From: Alcanivorax sp.
Lineage (GTDB): Bacteria > Pseudomonadota > Gammaproteobacteria > Pseudomonadales > Alcanivoracaceae
DNA length: 64,000 bases
Reading direction: 5' to 3'
NCBI RefSeq assembly: GCF_002733835.1
Contig: NZ_NVWY01000004.1
Coordinates: 1-64,000, forward strand
Position 1 is the first letter of the stretch. The number at the start of each line of letters is the position of its first letter. Positions 15,251-24,231 of this stretch are shown here, one piece after another. Position numbers and translations under genes: made by a program. A model generated the notes under the pieces. The model was not told the DNA's origin and did not search any database. It saw only the letters and a program-made list of their open reading frames with translations.

Positions 15251-16147
15251 TTACCCGTGGCGCTTTTCCTGCAGCGCCGCGATGCGGTCATCCAGCGGCG
15301 GGTGCGAAGAGAACAGGGCTTTCAGCCCTTGCTTCACGCCAGAGTTGATACCGAAAGCCACCAGGGTGTCAGGCATCTGGTTAGGCACCTTGGACTCCGC
15401 TTTCAGCCGTTGCAGGGCGGAAATCATGTCGCGTCGGTCAGCCAGTTGAGCGCCGGCCACATCGGCCCGGTATTCCCGGAAGCGGGAGAACTTCATCACG
15501 ATGGTGCTGGCGGCAATGCCGAAGATAATTTCTGCCACGATTACCACGATGTAGTAACCAAAGCCCAGGCCGCCGCCACCGTCACGACGCAGGAAGCTGT
15601 CGATCACATAACCCACCACGCGGGCGGCAAAAATCACAAAGGTGTTTACCACGCCCTGGATCAGGCTGAGGGTGACCATGTCGCCATTGGCCACGTGGCC
15701 GATTTCATGGGCCAGCACCGCGCGGACTTCCTCGGGGCGAAAACGGCTCAGCAGCCCCTGGGAAACCGCTACCAGGGCATCGTTCTTGTTCCAGCCGGTA
15801 GCGAACGCATTGGATTGCTGGGCCGGGAAGATGCCCACTTCAGGCATCTTGATACCGGCCTTGTCTGACAGCTCTTTCACCGTATCCAGCAGCCAGCGCT
15901 CCGCCTGGTTGCCGGGCTCCTTGATGATCTGCACCTTGGCGGACCACTTGGCCATGGGCTTGGATATCAGCAGTGAAATCAATGAACCGGCGAAACCGAA
16001 TACCGCACTGAAAATTAGCAGGCTGGTCAGGTCCAGGCCACTGCCACTCTGGGCGAAATAGCTATTAACGCCAAGCAGGCTAAGGGTGATACTGGCGACC
16101 ACAATAACCGCCAGGTTGGTAAGCAGATAAAGCGCGATGCGCATCAT
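15251..16147 (-). CDS. htpX: Membrane zinc metalloprotease HtpX
   Basis: This 298-aa M48-family protease of the inner membrane degrades misfolded membrane proteins. It has two N-terminal membrane helices (about 5-25 and 40-62) and the zinc motif HEIGH (His147-His151). Two further hydrophobic segments follow (about 160-180 and 195-218). The sequence reads well as a full-length E. coli-type HtpX. Two adjacent ATG codons (16147 and 16144) are possible starts. It stands alone between convergent and divergent neighbours. Confidence 0.95.
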   Translation of the reverse strand: MMRIALYLLTNLAVIVVASITLSLLGVNSYFAQSGSGLDLTSLLIFSAVFGFAGSLISLLISKPMAKWSAKVQIIKEPGNQAERWLLDTVKELSDKAGIKMPEVGIFPAQQSNAFATGWNKNDALVAVSQGLLSRFRPEEVRAVLAHEIGHVANGDMVTLSLIQGVVNTFVIFAARVVGYVIDSFLRRDGGGGLGFGYYIVVIVAEIIFGIAASTIVMKFSRFREYRADVAGAQLADRRDMISALQRLKAESKVPNQMPDTLVAFGINSGVKQGLKALFSSHPPLDDRIAALQEKRHG

Positions 16148-16216
16148 CGTGGGGTTTCTCCATCAGGTAGATAATTATTTATTGGGGGCGGGGCGCAGAG
16201 GGTTCAAGCCTTGGGC

Positions 16217-16222
16217 TATAAT
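16217..16222 (+). promoter_or_regulatory. Probable -10 element of the methyltransferase gene
   Basis: A consensus TATAAT lies about 64 nt before the preferred ATG at 16286. No good -35 is visible at 17 nt. If real, it rules out translation starts at or before it. Confidence 0.4.
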
Positions 16223-16285
16223 TTGCCTTTACCGGCTGAACGGAAGTCATCCTGTGTCTTCCGGCAGCATGCTGTATCCACCTTT

Positions 16286-17260
16286 ATGCCTGTATTGATC
16301 CCTATGCGCTCGTCCCAGTTATCAGACCTTCTTGACCCGTATCTGGTTCCATTGTCCCAGCCAAAACATCGCCTTTTTCATGGCCGTGGCAAAACGCTGC
16401 CATCGCTGGAGTGGCTCACCGTGGACTGCTTCCCACCGGTGCTGGTGGCAACGCTATTTCGCCCCCAGGACGAAGCGGTGCTGGCGGGTCTGGAGGCCAG
16501 CCTTGGCGGCGCATTGGCCGGGCTGGGGTGTCAGACATTGGTGTTCCAGCACCGGTATGACGGCAAGGCCGAGAATGTGGTGGTAGTTGGTGAGCTAGCG
16601 GACAGCCCGGTCGCCACAGAGCAGGGGCTGGATTACAAACTGGATTTCCAGCGCGGCCAGAATCTGGGTTTCTTCGCCGACATGGCGGAGGGGCGTCGCT
16701 GGATTCGGGAACGGGCGGAGGGGCGTAAGGTGCTCAATCTGTTCAGCTTCACCTGCAGTTTTTCGGTGGCGGCGCTGGCTGGCGGGGCACACTCTGTGGT
16801 GAACATTGATCTGTCCGGTGCCGCCTTGACGCTGGGGAAACAAAATCACGCCCTGAATGGTTTCCAGGACGCCAGGGTGCATTACTTGCCCCACAATATT
16901 TTTCGCAGCTGGAAAAAGCTGCACAGCCTGGGGCGTTACGATCTGATTGTGGTTGATCCGCCCAGTGCCCAGAAAGGCAGCTTTATGGCGGAGAAGGACT
17001 ACCCGAAAGTGCTGCGTAAACTGCATAAGTTATTGGCGCCGGAGGCCGACCTGCTGATCTGCCTCAATGCGCCCTGGCTGGATTACGCCTGGCTGGAGCA
17101 GTGTGTGGCCGATAATTTACCGGGGGCCGAGCTGCAAGCCCGGCTACCTGGCGCCAGTGGATTTGACGAAGCGGGGGAGCCTGCGCTGAAAACGCTCCAT
17201 TATCGTTATCAGCGCCCCGCGATGCTTGATGTGCCTGCAGATGGTAGACCTGGTGCGTAG
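16286..17260 (+). CDS. Class I SAM-dependent methyltransferase (RlmI/RlmK-like)
   Basis: This protein of about 325 aa carries the SAM-binding segment VLNLFSFTCSFSVAALAGG, a downstream acidic turn VVNIDLS and the catalytic VDPPSAQKGSF motif. This is the pattern of rRNA cytosine-C5 methyltransferases of the RlmI/YccW-YcbY group. It lacks the N-terminal PUA-like domain of RlmI, so the exact rRNA target is open. The start is uncertain (ATG at 16286 or 16304); earlier starts precede the probable -10 element. A PepSY gene follows 74 nt downstream. Confidence 0.75.
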   Translation: MPVLIPMRSSQLSDLLDPYLVPLSQPKHRLFHGRGKTLPSLEWLTVDCFPPVLVATLFRPQDEAVLAGLEASLGGALAGLGCQTLVFQHRYDGKAENVVVVGELADSPVATEQGLDYKLDFQRGQNLGFFADMAEGRRWIRERAEGRKVLNLFSFTCSFSVAALAGGAHSVVNIDLSGAALTLGKQNHALNGFQDARVHYLPHNIFRSWKKLHSLGRYDLIVVDPPSAQKGSFMAEKDYPKVLRKLHKLLAPEADLLICLNAPWLDYAWLEQCVADNLPGAELQARLPGASGFDEAGEPALKTLHYRYQRPAMLDVPADGRPGA

Positions 17261-17334
17261 CAAGGCCTGTAGGGATGTGCTACCTGTGTAGTGGCCTGTG
17301 ACCGGGTGATACTTTATGGATGAAGGAGAGCGAC

Positions 17335-17598
17335 ATGAAGCGGATTTATCTTGCGGTGGTAGTGGGTGCGTCTCTGGGCCTGTCTTCCCTGGGGCTTGCC
17401 GATGAACGGCCGCCGGAGGGCGCCAAGCCCATGTCCGAATTGGCAAAGATGATTGAAGAGCAGGGGTATTCCCCGATTACCGAGATTTCCTTTGATCGGG
17501 GGCAGCTGGAGGTGGAGGCGTACAAAGGCACCAACAAGCGTGAGCTCAAGGTCGATCCCAAGAGCGGCAAGATTCTGTCTGATCGTCGGGATGATTAA
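17335..17598 (+). CDS. Exported PepSY-domain protein
   Basis: This 87-aa protein has a signal peptide (about residues 1-21, ending GLA) and a single PepSY-like domain with the typical end VDPKSGKILSDRRDD. AAGGAGAG lies 5 nt before the ATG. Such small periplasmic proteins often sit beside two-component systems or proteases, but none is adjacent here. Function unknown. Confidence 0.8.
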   Translation: MKRIYLAVVVGASLGLSSLGLADERPPEGAKPMSELAKMIEEQGYSPITEISFDRGQLEVEAYKGTNKRELKVDPKSGKILSDRRDD

Positions 17599-17632
17599 AG
17601 ATCGCTGATCGCCGGAGCTGAAAGGCTGTGTT

Positions 17633-17661
17633 GGGCGATTGTCGTGGCCCAACAATCGCCC
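17633..17661. terminator. Hairpin between convergent genes
   Basis: GGGCGATTGT (17633-17642) and ACAATCGCCC (17652-17661) form a perfect 10-bp stem with a 9-nt loop between the PepSY gene and the convergent AraC-type gene. The nearest T-run on the plus strand is about 10 nt further on, so termination is likely but not certain. Confidence 0.5.
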
Positions 17662-17666
17662 TGAGG

Positions 17667-18800
17667 TCATTCCTTTTTTGCTGTATCGTGCTGTTTTCTA
17701 TACGCCGTTGGGGTGGTGTGGAAGCGGCGTTTGAATGCAGTGTTGAAGGTGGATTTGGCATTGAATCCGACATCATGGCAAATCCGGGTCACGGGTTGTC
17801 GGGTGTCTGTCAGTGCCTGTGCTGCCGCCTCAAGACGAAAGCCGTTAATCCAGTCATAAAAATGGTGGCCGGAGCATTGATTGATCGCCGCAGAGGCCTG
17901 ATGCGTGGTGACGCCGCAGTGTGCTGCCAGTCGCCCCAGGGTCAGATCATTTTCTCTGAATAATCCTTTTTTCATGGCGTTTTCCAGCAACGGGAAAACA
18001 GCGTGCGCGTCATCGTTTTTTTCGTTTTTTGCACAAGCCGGTATCTCTTTCGCTGTTGCTTTCGTTGCAGCAGCAAGCGGTGGTGCTTGCTGCACGGGAA
18101 GATTAATTCGGGTCAGCAACAAATAGGTGAGGTAGGCCGTGGCTGGTGCCAGCACAAAAGTCAGCGAAATGCGGATATCGAACAAATAGAACAGCGCCAG
18201 CCTGGCGGCAATGGACAAGGCGATCAGTAGCTGGAATGTTTGCAGGTTGCCTACCCATTCAATCACTGCACTGCGGCGGCTCTGGATTCCCTGTTGGCGT
18301 TGTTGCCACCAGTAAAAAAGGCTTAGAGCGCCAATGATGGCCAGATAAGGGTTGCCGTACAGGGTGATGGGCTCCCACAGGTCATGGTTCTTGCGCCCGG
18401 CCAGCATCCAGTAGATTTTCTGTTCCGGGGGCAGGCTCCAGAAGGGCACGGCGAGGGCGGCCACCAGCAGCACCGGTAACGCGTGCGTCCAGCGGCGACG
18501 CCGCGACCTGGCCAGGACGTTCTGCCCTTGCAGGGCACGAATATAGCCATAGATGCAAAACGGGATCATCACCACGACAGGGTCAGCCAGCTTCAGGAAG
18601 AAGGGCCAGTGCTGGAACAGATCTGTGGAGTGATACACAAATTCCAGCGATTGCAGAACTGCCAGCGCAATCAGTGCAAGCAGGTAGGCCAGTGGCAGTC
18701 GATGTTGTTGGCGATTGACCATCCAGCTCAAGCCGGCCAGCAGCAAGGTAGAGCTGATGCTCAGGCACACGATAGCGGCGCCTGCAGTCCAGTAATTCAT
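17667..18800 (-). CDS. Membrane-anchored AraC-family transcriptional regulator
   Basis: This 377-aa protein has about six to seven hydrophobic segments in residues 1-230 and a C-terminal AraC-type double helix-turn-helix (about 275-370, including DWINGFRLEAAAQAL and ICHDVGFNAKSTFNTAFKRRF). The N-terminal membrane half replaces a soluble ligand domain, suggesting that it senses a membrane or extracellular signal. It is transcribed divergently from the acylase gene across a 164-nt gap, the usual arrangement for a regulator and its target. Target and ligand are inferred only. Confidence 0.85.
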   Translation of the reverse strand: MNYWTAGAAIVCLSISSTLLLAGLSWMVNRQQHRLPLAYLLALIALAVLQSLEFVYHSTDLFQHWPFFLKLADPVVVMIPFCIYGYIRALQGQNVLARSRRRRWTHALPVLLVAALAVPFWSLPPEQKIYWMLAGRKNHDLWEPITLYGNPYLAIIGALSLFYWWQQRQQGIQSRRSAVIEWVGNLQTFQLLIALSIAARLALFYLFDIRISLTFVLAPATAYLTYLLLTRINLPVQQAPPLAAATKATAKEIPACAKNEKNDDAHAVFPLLENAMKKGLFRENDLTLGRLAAHCGVTTHQASAAINQCSGHHFYDWINGFRLEAAAQALTDTRQPVTRICHDVGFNAKSTFNTAFKRRFHTTPTAYRKQHDTAKKE

Positions 18801-18964
18801 CGGGATCTCACGTTCGAATGGATCGATTTGAACCTGTAACTTTTTGAATTAAAACGGATAAATTGTTTTGTTTCGAGTCCATCGAAGCGGGCGTTCTGCC
18901 GCCAACAGTCCTGTCTAATAACACGCTTCCATCGTCAGAATGATAACAAATCGAGGAGGCTATC

Positions 18965-21463
18965 ATGCGATTCAGCACTGGCATTGCCATGCTTGGCTGC
19001 GCGCTCTTATTAGGCTGTAGTGAGGATTCGGAAAAAGCAAGTCCACCAACAACAGGCCCCGATTCTCCCTACCAGGCAACGGTGCGCTACACCGAGTATG
19101 GGGTCCCCCATATCACCGCAGAAGACTACGCCAGCCTTGGCTACGGGGTGGGTTATGCCCAGGCCCGGGAAAACCTGTGTACCTTGTCTGAACAGCTGAT
19201 GAAGCTGAAATCAGAAAAATCCCGTTACCTGGGAGCGGGGCAGGGCAATCAAAATCTGTTGAGTGATGTGGGCTATAAAGCGCTGGATTATCCGGCGCAG
19301 GCGCAGCAGCTGTTTGCACAGCTGTCTGCCACGTCGCAACAAATGCTGGCTGGGTACAGCGCCGGGTTCAATCAGGTGCTGGAAGAAAGCCAGGGAGACT
19401 ATCCTTCCCCTTGCCGTGGGGCGGAATGGGTAACGCCGATTTCAGCTGAAGACTTGTTGGCCTATCAGCTTGATCTGGCAGGCCTGGCCAGTAGCCGGAA
19501 CTTCATTAGCGCCATCGCTGCGGCACAGCCGCCGTCGGCAGCAGCCGGCGCCCGGGCTGCATTCAACGTGAAATTGGACGCCAAACAGGTGCTGACCTCT
19601 GAGGGTATCGGCAGTAATGGCTGGGCCTTGGGGGCGGAGCGCAGTGAGTCCGCCAATAGCTTGCTTCTGGCCAATCCGCACTTTCCCTGGGATGGGGAAC
19701 TGCGTTTTTTCCAGAATCATCTGACCATTCCCGGCGAGCTGGATATCACTGGCGCGACCCTGGTCGGGTTGCCGGCGGTGGTGATCGGTTTCAACGAGCA
19801 TCTGGGCTGGACGCACACGGTTTCCCAGTCAAAACGTTTTACCCTTTACCAGCTTGAGCTGGATGGCAGCGATCCCACCCGCTATCTGTTTGATGGCGAG
19901 AGCCGCGCCATGACCCAAAGGGAAGTAACCGTTCAGGTCAAGCAGCCGGATGGCAGCCTGGCGCCGTATTCCCAGCCGGTTTACTACAGCCACTTCGGGC
20001 CGATGGTGAACCTCGCTTCCCTGTCGCCCTCACTGGGGTGGAGCAGTGGTTCTGCGGTTACGTTCCGCGATGCCAATGCCGGTAATACCCGCATGCTGGA
20101 CCAATGGTTGGCCATGGATAAAGCGACCAGCCGTGAAGAATTCTTTGCGGCATTTGAAGAGCACCAGGGCATTCCCTGGGTCAATACGCTGATGATCGAC
20201 AAATCCGGCTCGGCCAGTTACATCGATGGCACCCAGGTACCGCAGTTGAGTGCCCAGGCGGAAGGCTACTGGCGCGCCGCATCGCAGAGCCCGCAGCTGG
20301 CACCCATCTGGCAGGATGGTGCAGGGAGCGTGCTGCTGCCCGGCAACAGCTCTGTGTATGAGTGGGTGGACAGTGGCGATACCCTGACCCCGGGGCTGGT
20401 GCCTTTCAGCAAGGCGCCACAAATGACCCGCGACGATTACCTGTACAACGCCAACAGCAGCCACTGGTTGAGCAATCTTGAAGCACCACTGGAAGGATAC
20501 AGTGTTCTTTACGGCCCTGAAGACACCGTGCGTAGCCCACGTACCCGTTACAACGCGGCGATGATCAGTGACGAGTCCGGCAGTGGCCTGTCCGGTGCCG
20601 ATGGCAACTTCAGTGTCAGCGAATTGAAAACCGTGCTGAGCCATAATGGCTCGCTGTTCGCCGGTGACTGGACCAACCAGCTGACCCAGCGTTGCACCAG
20701 CTACAGCACCGCCGAGCTGGATGGGGCCGTTTACGATTTGACCGCAGCCTGCCAGGCGCTGGTGAACTGGGATGGAACCTATAACATCACCAGTCGCGGG
20801 GCTCACCTGATGCGTGAAACCCTGCGCCAGTTCCGGGTGAGCGGGCATCGTAGCCTGGCTGACAGCCTGTTTGCGCAACCTTTCGATGCGGATAACGGGG
20901 CGACAACGCCGTCAGGCCTGGCGCCCATCGATACGGCCAACCCCGAGCAGGACCCGGTGCTGGTTGCGTTGGCTCGCGCCGCGAAAATGCTGACCGATAA
21001 TGGCATCAGCCTGGATGCCCCCTTGGGTGACATCCAGTATTTGATCAAAGCGCAGGGAGAAGCCGGGATCCCCGTCAGTGGCGGCTACTCCTATGAGGGC
21101 GTGTTCAATATGGCGGAGAGCAAAACCGCGTCGCGCAGCACCTCTGACTTTGCCAACAATGTTATTGGCAGCCCGCAACCGGACAGCCTGCTGTTTGCGC
21201 TGGATGAAGATGGTGATGGCACGGATGAGCTGGCATACCCGCCCAATTACGGTTCCAGTTTTATCATGGCGTTGTCTTACACCGATGAAGGACCCCAGGC
21301 GGAAATGCTTCTGAGCTACAGCCAGTCACATGATCCTGAGAGTGATTTTTTCAGTGACCAGACGCAGCAGTACAGCCAGTTGCAGTGGCGCCCTGTGCGT
21401 TTCACCGAGTCCGAGGTGGCCGATAATACGGTGGAGACCCTGGAGCTGATGCAGGAGCGCTAA
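18965..21463 (+). CDS. Penicillin/acyl-homoserine-lactone acylase family lipoprotein
   Basis: This 832-aa Ntn-hydrolase precursor has a lipoprotein signal (LLLGC, Cys18), an alpha segment (about 35-185), a linker that would be excised, and a beta chain beginning at Ser217 in GIGSNGWALG, the nucleophile exposed by self-cleavage. The later HTVSQSKRFTLY block also fits the family. Members (PvdQ, QuiP, HacA, penicillin G acylase) cleave amide-linked acyl groups, including those of quorum-sensing acyl-homoserine lactones. GAGGAGG precedes the ATG. A lipid anchor is unusual, as most are free in the periplasm. It ends before a strong terminator. Substrate specificity is not predictable. Confidence 0.88.
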   Translation: MRFSTGIAMLGCALLLGCSEDSEKASPPTTGPDSPYQATVRYTEYGVPHITAEDYASLGYGVGYAQARENLCTLSEQLMKLKSEKSRYLGAGQGNQNLLSDVGYKALDYPAQAQQLFAQLSATSQQMLAGYSAGFNQVLEESQGDYPSPCRGAEWVTPISAEDLLAYQLDLAGLASSRNFISAIAAAQPPSAAAGARAAFNVKLDAKQVLTSEGIGSNGWALGAERSESANSLLLANPHFPWDGELRFFQNHLTIPGELDITGATLVGLPAVVIGFNEHLGWTHTVSQSKRFTLYQLELDGSDPTRYLFDGESRAMTQREVTVQVKQPDGSLAPYSQPVYYSHFGPMVNLASLSPSLGWSSGSAVTFRDANAGNTRMLDQWLAMDKATSREEFFAAFEEHQGIPWVNTLMIDKSGSASYIDGTQVPQLSAQAEGYWRAASQSPQLAPIWQDGAGSVLLPGNSSVYEWVDSGDTLTPGLVPFSKAPQMTRDDYLYNANSSHWLSNLEAPLEGYSVLYGPEDTVRSPRTRYNAAMISDESGSGLSGADGNFSVSELKTVLSHNGSLFAGDWTNQLTQRCTSYSTAELDGAVYDLTAACQALVNWDGTYNITSRGAHLMRETLRQFRVSGHRSLADSLFAQPFDADNGATTPSGLAPIDTANPEQDPVLVALARAAKMLTDNGISLDAPLGDIQYLIKAQGEAGIPVSGGYSYEGVFNMAESKTASRSTSDFANNVIGSPQPDSLLFALDEDGDGTDELAYPPNYGSSFIMALSYTDEGPQAEMLLSYSQSHDPESDFFSDQTQQYSQLQWRPVRFTESEVADNTVETLELMQER

Positions 21464-21500
21464 TGCTCCGTTTCACTGAAGCCCGCTAAATGTCCCGACA

Positions 21501-21531
21501 GCAAAAGGCCCACATGGTGTGGGCCTTTTGC
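21501..21531. terminator. Intrinsic terminator
   Basis: A perfect 14-bp stem, GCAAAAGGCCCACA (21501-21514) with its complement at 21518-21531, has a 3-nt loop and T-rich/A-rich arms. It lies between the acylase gene and a convergent minus-strand gene and can serve both. Confidence 0.85.
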
Positions 21532-21563
21532 GTTGGTGCGCGGTGATTTAAAGGTGGCGCAGT

Positions 21564-22043
21564 TTATTTGGCGCCGAGCGGGGCGAACTCGTCCTTGTCT
21601 ACCGGCTGCGGATTGCGTGACAGCAGGTAGCGCACCAGCGCCGTAGTGCGAGCGGAGTCCTGGGCACGTATTGCCTGAATCAGTTGTTCGGCAACCGTGG
21701 CTTTTTCCAGCTGCACTGAGGCGGGAAGTTGCGGATCGGTTTCTTCAAAGCGTAGATCGCTGAGAGCGGTGAGCAGCACAAAAGCGCGGTTGCTCAATAC
21801 GGCCTGTTCCAGACCTTCCTGAAAAATGGTGGCCTGGTACCGCAGGTAGCCTTCTTCGGCGAGCCACAGCATGGCGCCCAGGCAGCTCATGTGTCGGGTG
21901 CTGTGCAAACCCACATCATCCACCTCGGTGGGGCCGATAATATCTTCCACGTACAAGGCGCCCGGGCGAGGGAAACTCATGTAGCTCTGCATCAGAATGC
22001 GGGCCACATCGTGGGTGAAATCATCGATATGCAGGTGGGACAT
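21564..22043 (-). CDS. Conserved protein of unknown function
   Basis: This 159-aa soluble protein has no signal peptide or membrane segment. It is rich in helix-forming residues, with no catalytic motif that I recognise. It lies 73 nt downstream of alaA on the same strand and may be co-transcribed with it. The gap between the two holds a short 7-nt-period array. I do not assign a function. Confidence 0.6.
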   Translation of the reverse strand: MSHLHIDDFTHDVARILMQSYMSFPRPGALYVEDIIGPTEVDDVGLHSTRHMSCLGAMLWLAEEGYLRYQATIFQEGLEQAVLSNRAFVLLTALSDLRFEETDPQLPASVQLEKATVAEQLIQAIRAQDSARTTALVRYLLSRNPQPVDKDEFAPLGAK

Positions 22044-22082
22044 GGGCTTACCTAACAGACGTCATGGTATTGTTCTTATGGG

Positions 22083-22110
22083 GCGTCAGACGCTCAGCGC
22101 CTGACGCAGT
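22083..22110. repeat. Short heptanucleotide-period array after alaA
   Basis: Four 7-nt units (pattern RCGNCNN) also form an inverted repeat, GCGTCAG (22083-22089) with CTGACGC (22101-22107). The array ends 6 nt from the alaA stop codon. It is weaker than the arrays in the liu operon. Confidence 0.45.
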
Positions 22111-22116
22111 AATACG

Positions 22117-23346
22117 TTATTTCTTGCGTGCCCGGTCAAGATAACGGGCAATCCGGCCGATGGAATCTTCCAGGTCATCCGGGCGGGGCAGGAACACCAC
22201 GCGGAAATGGTCCGGGTCGGGCCAGTTGAAGGCGGTGCCCTGAACGATCAGCACTTTTTCTTCGCGGAGGAGGTCCAGCGCAAAGGCTTCATCGTCTTCG
22301 AACGGGAAGACCTTCGGGTCCAGTTTCGGGAACAGGTACAACGCGGATTTGGGTTTCACGCAGCTCACGCCGGGAATTGAGTCGAGCATTTCCCAGGCCA
22401 GATCACGCTGGCGCCCCAGGCGGCCGGTGGGCAGCACCAGGTCACCAATACTCTGGTAGCCGCCCAGAGCGGTCTGGATAGCATGTTGGCTGGGTACATT
22501 GGCACACAAGCGCATGCTGGCCAGCATATCCAGCCCTTCGATATAGCTTTCCGCCCGGTGTTTGGCGCCGGAAATAACCATCCAGCCGGCACGGAAACCG
22601 GCGGCGCGGTAGTTCTTGGACAGGCCGTTAAAGGTGATGAACAGCAGGTCATCGGCCATGGAGGCGATGGAGGTGTGTTCCTCGCCGTCGTAGAGGATCT
22701 TGTCGTAGATTTCATCGGCGAACACGATCAGGTTGTTCTCGCGGGCGATCTGCAACAGCTCGCGCAACATGGCCGGCTCGTAGTTGGCACCGGTGGGGTT
22801 GTTCGGGTTGATGATCACCAATGCCTTGGTGTTCTTGTTCACCTTGGCGCGAATGTCTTCCAGAGACGGCTGCCAGTCCTGCTGTTCATCGCACAGGTAA
22901 TGCACCGGGGTGCCACCGGATAACCGCACGGAGGCCGTCCACAGCGGGTAGTCAGGCGCGGGCAGCAGCACCTCATCGCCGCTGTTGAGCAGTGCTTGCA
23001 TGGCCATGACAATCAGCTCGGATACCCCGTTGCCGATGATTACGTCATCCACGGTGACGCCTTCAATGCCCTTGGTCTGGGTGTATTGCATCACCGCCTT
23101 GCGGGCCGGGAACAGGCCCTTGGAATGGCAATACCCGGTAGATTCCGGCAGATTGGCGATCACGTCCTGGAGCAGTTCTTCGGGCGCTTCGAAACCGAAC
23201 GGGGCCGGGTTGCCGATGTTGAGCTTGATGACCCGGTGGCCTTCGTCTTCCAGCCGGTGCGCTTCACGCAGCACAGGGCCGCGAATGTCGTAACATACGC
23301 CTTTGAGTTTGTCGGATTTGCTGACGTGGTATTGATCGCTTGTCAT
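22117..23346 (-). CDS. alaA: Alanine transaminase AlaA
   Basis: This 409-aa class I/II PLP-dependent aminotransferase is very close to E. coli AlaA (YfbQ). Shared stretches include CYDIRGPVL, KLNIGNPAPFGF, IGNGVSELI, VIINPNNPTGA and RLCANVPSQHAIQTALGGYQ. The PLP-binding Lys lies in TFNGLSKNYRAAGF. It makes alanine from pyruvate with glutamate as amino donor, in the cytoplasm. Length and ends match the family. It is divergent from the glycosylase-like gene at 23454. Confidence 0.95.
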   Translation of the reverse strand: MTSDQYHVSKSDKLKGVCYDIRGPVLREAHRLEDEGHRVIKLNIGNPAPFGFEAPEELLQDVIANLPESTGYCHSKGLFPARKAVMQYTQTKGIEGVTVDDVIIGNGVSELIVMAMQALLNSGDEVLLPAPDYPLWTASVRLSGGTPVHYLCDEQQDWQPSLEDIRAKVNKNTKALVIINPNNPTGANYEPAMLRELLQIARENNLIVFADEIYDKILYDGEEHTSIASMADDLLFITFNGLSKNYRAAGFRAGWMVISGAKHRAESYIEGLDMLASMRLCANVPSQHAIQTALGGYQSIGDLVLPTGRLGRQRDLAWEMLDSIPGVSCVKPKSALYLFPKLDPKVFPFEDDEAFALDLLREEKVLIVQGTAFNWPDPDHFRVVFLPRPDDLEDSIGRIARYLDRARKK

Positions 23347-23453
23347 GAAGTTCCCGCAGGTCGACTCGTAGAGGGCAGGGAAGTGATTCTACAATGCGTC
23401 CTTTTCACTGTATATCTGGCGCCTGCATTGAAAGGCGCAAACCGGAGTAGAGC

Positions 23454-24122
23454 GTGACCCCATTCAAGGATTTACTGGCCCTGGCGGTGAACCGCAAAGG
23501 CTCGCTGAAAGCGGTGCAGTCACAGCTGCCTGACGTCGCTGATGCACAAACACTGCGTGGCCGTGATGATGCGTTTTATATGTCAGCGTTAACCCGCCGT
23601 ATTTTCCGTGCCGGCTTGAAACATTCCCTGGTGGACAACAAGTGGCCGGCATTCGAGGAAGCCTTTTTCGGTTTCGACCCGGAGAAGCTGGTGCTGATGC
23701 CGGATTCCATGCTCGACGAGCGCATGCAGGACACCCGTTTGATTCGCCATTGGGGCAAGATGAAGGCGATCCGCCATAACGCCCAGCTGGTGCTCGATCT
23801 GGCCGAAGAGTATGGCAGTGTGGGGAACTGGCTGGCGGACTGGCCGGCGGACGATACCGTAGGCATGTGGCTGTTGCTGAAGAAGCGGGGCAAGCAGCTG
23901 GGCGGCAATTCCGGTGCCGCGTTTTTGCGCATGGTGGGGCGCGACACCTGGTATCCCACTGGCGATGTGGTGGCCGCGTTGAAAGCGCAGAACATTATCG
24001 ATAAACCCCCGGCGAGCCAGCGGGACCAGAAAGCCGCGCAGGCGGCTTTCAACACCTGGCAGGCGGAAAGTGGGCGGCCCCAGGCGCATATCAGCAAGGT
24101 GCTGGCGTTTACCGTGGGTTGA
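23454..24122 (+). CDS. Diverged DNA-3-methyladenine glycosylase I-family protein
   Basis: This 222-aa protein, with a GTG start, aligns with Tag-type glycosylases around FRAGLKHSLVDNKWPAFEEA and TRLIRHWGKMKAIRHNAQ. Two features are odd. It contains no cysteine at all, so the Tag zinc site is absent, and the position of the Tag substrate-binding Glu (in LEGQQAGLSW of E. coli) is Arg here. It may be a family member with a different role, or use other residues. It is divergent from alaA. Confidence 0.65.
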   Translation: MTPFKDLLALAVNRKGSLKAVQSQLPDVADAQTLRGRDDAFYMSALTRRIFRAGLKHSLVDNKWPAFEEAFFGFDPEKLVLMPDSMLDERMQDTRLIRHWGKMKAIRHNAQLVLDLAEEYGSVGNWLADWPADDTVGMWLLLKKRGKQLGGNSGAAFLRMVGRDTWYPTGDVVAALKAQNIIDKPPASQRDQKAAQAAFNTWQAESGRPQAHISKVLAFTVG

Positions 24123-24188
24123 CCCGATCCTGGAACTCTCGTGCTTTATTAAGAGTTATGACTAGCTTGATGCAGGCAAAGACATAAA

Positions 24189-24203
24189 TGATAATGACTC
24201 GCC
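24189..24203 (+). promoter_or_regulatory. Possible Fur box upstream of the iron permease gene
   Basis: TGATAATGACTCGCC matches the 7-1-7 Fur site with a perfect left half (TGATAAT) and 3 of 7 in the right half. It lies 29 nt before the ATG of an FTR1-type permease gene, where a ferric-uptake repressor site would be expected. The weak right half keeps confidence low. Confidence 0.4.
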
Positions 24204-24231
24204 TTTAATGTACTGAATCGAGTTCAAGCCT

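Noticed and set aside
16211-16285. Earlier start for the SAM methyltransferase
   Set aside because: It lies before a TATAAT at 16217-16222, and the added residues do not look like any methyltransferase N-terminus.
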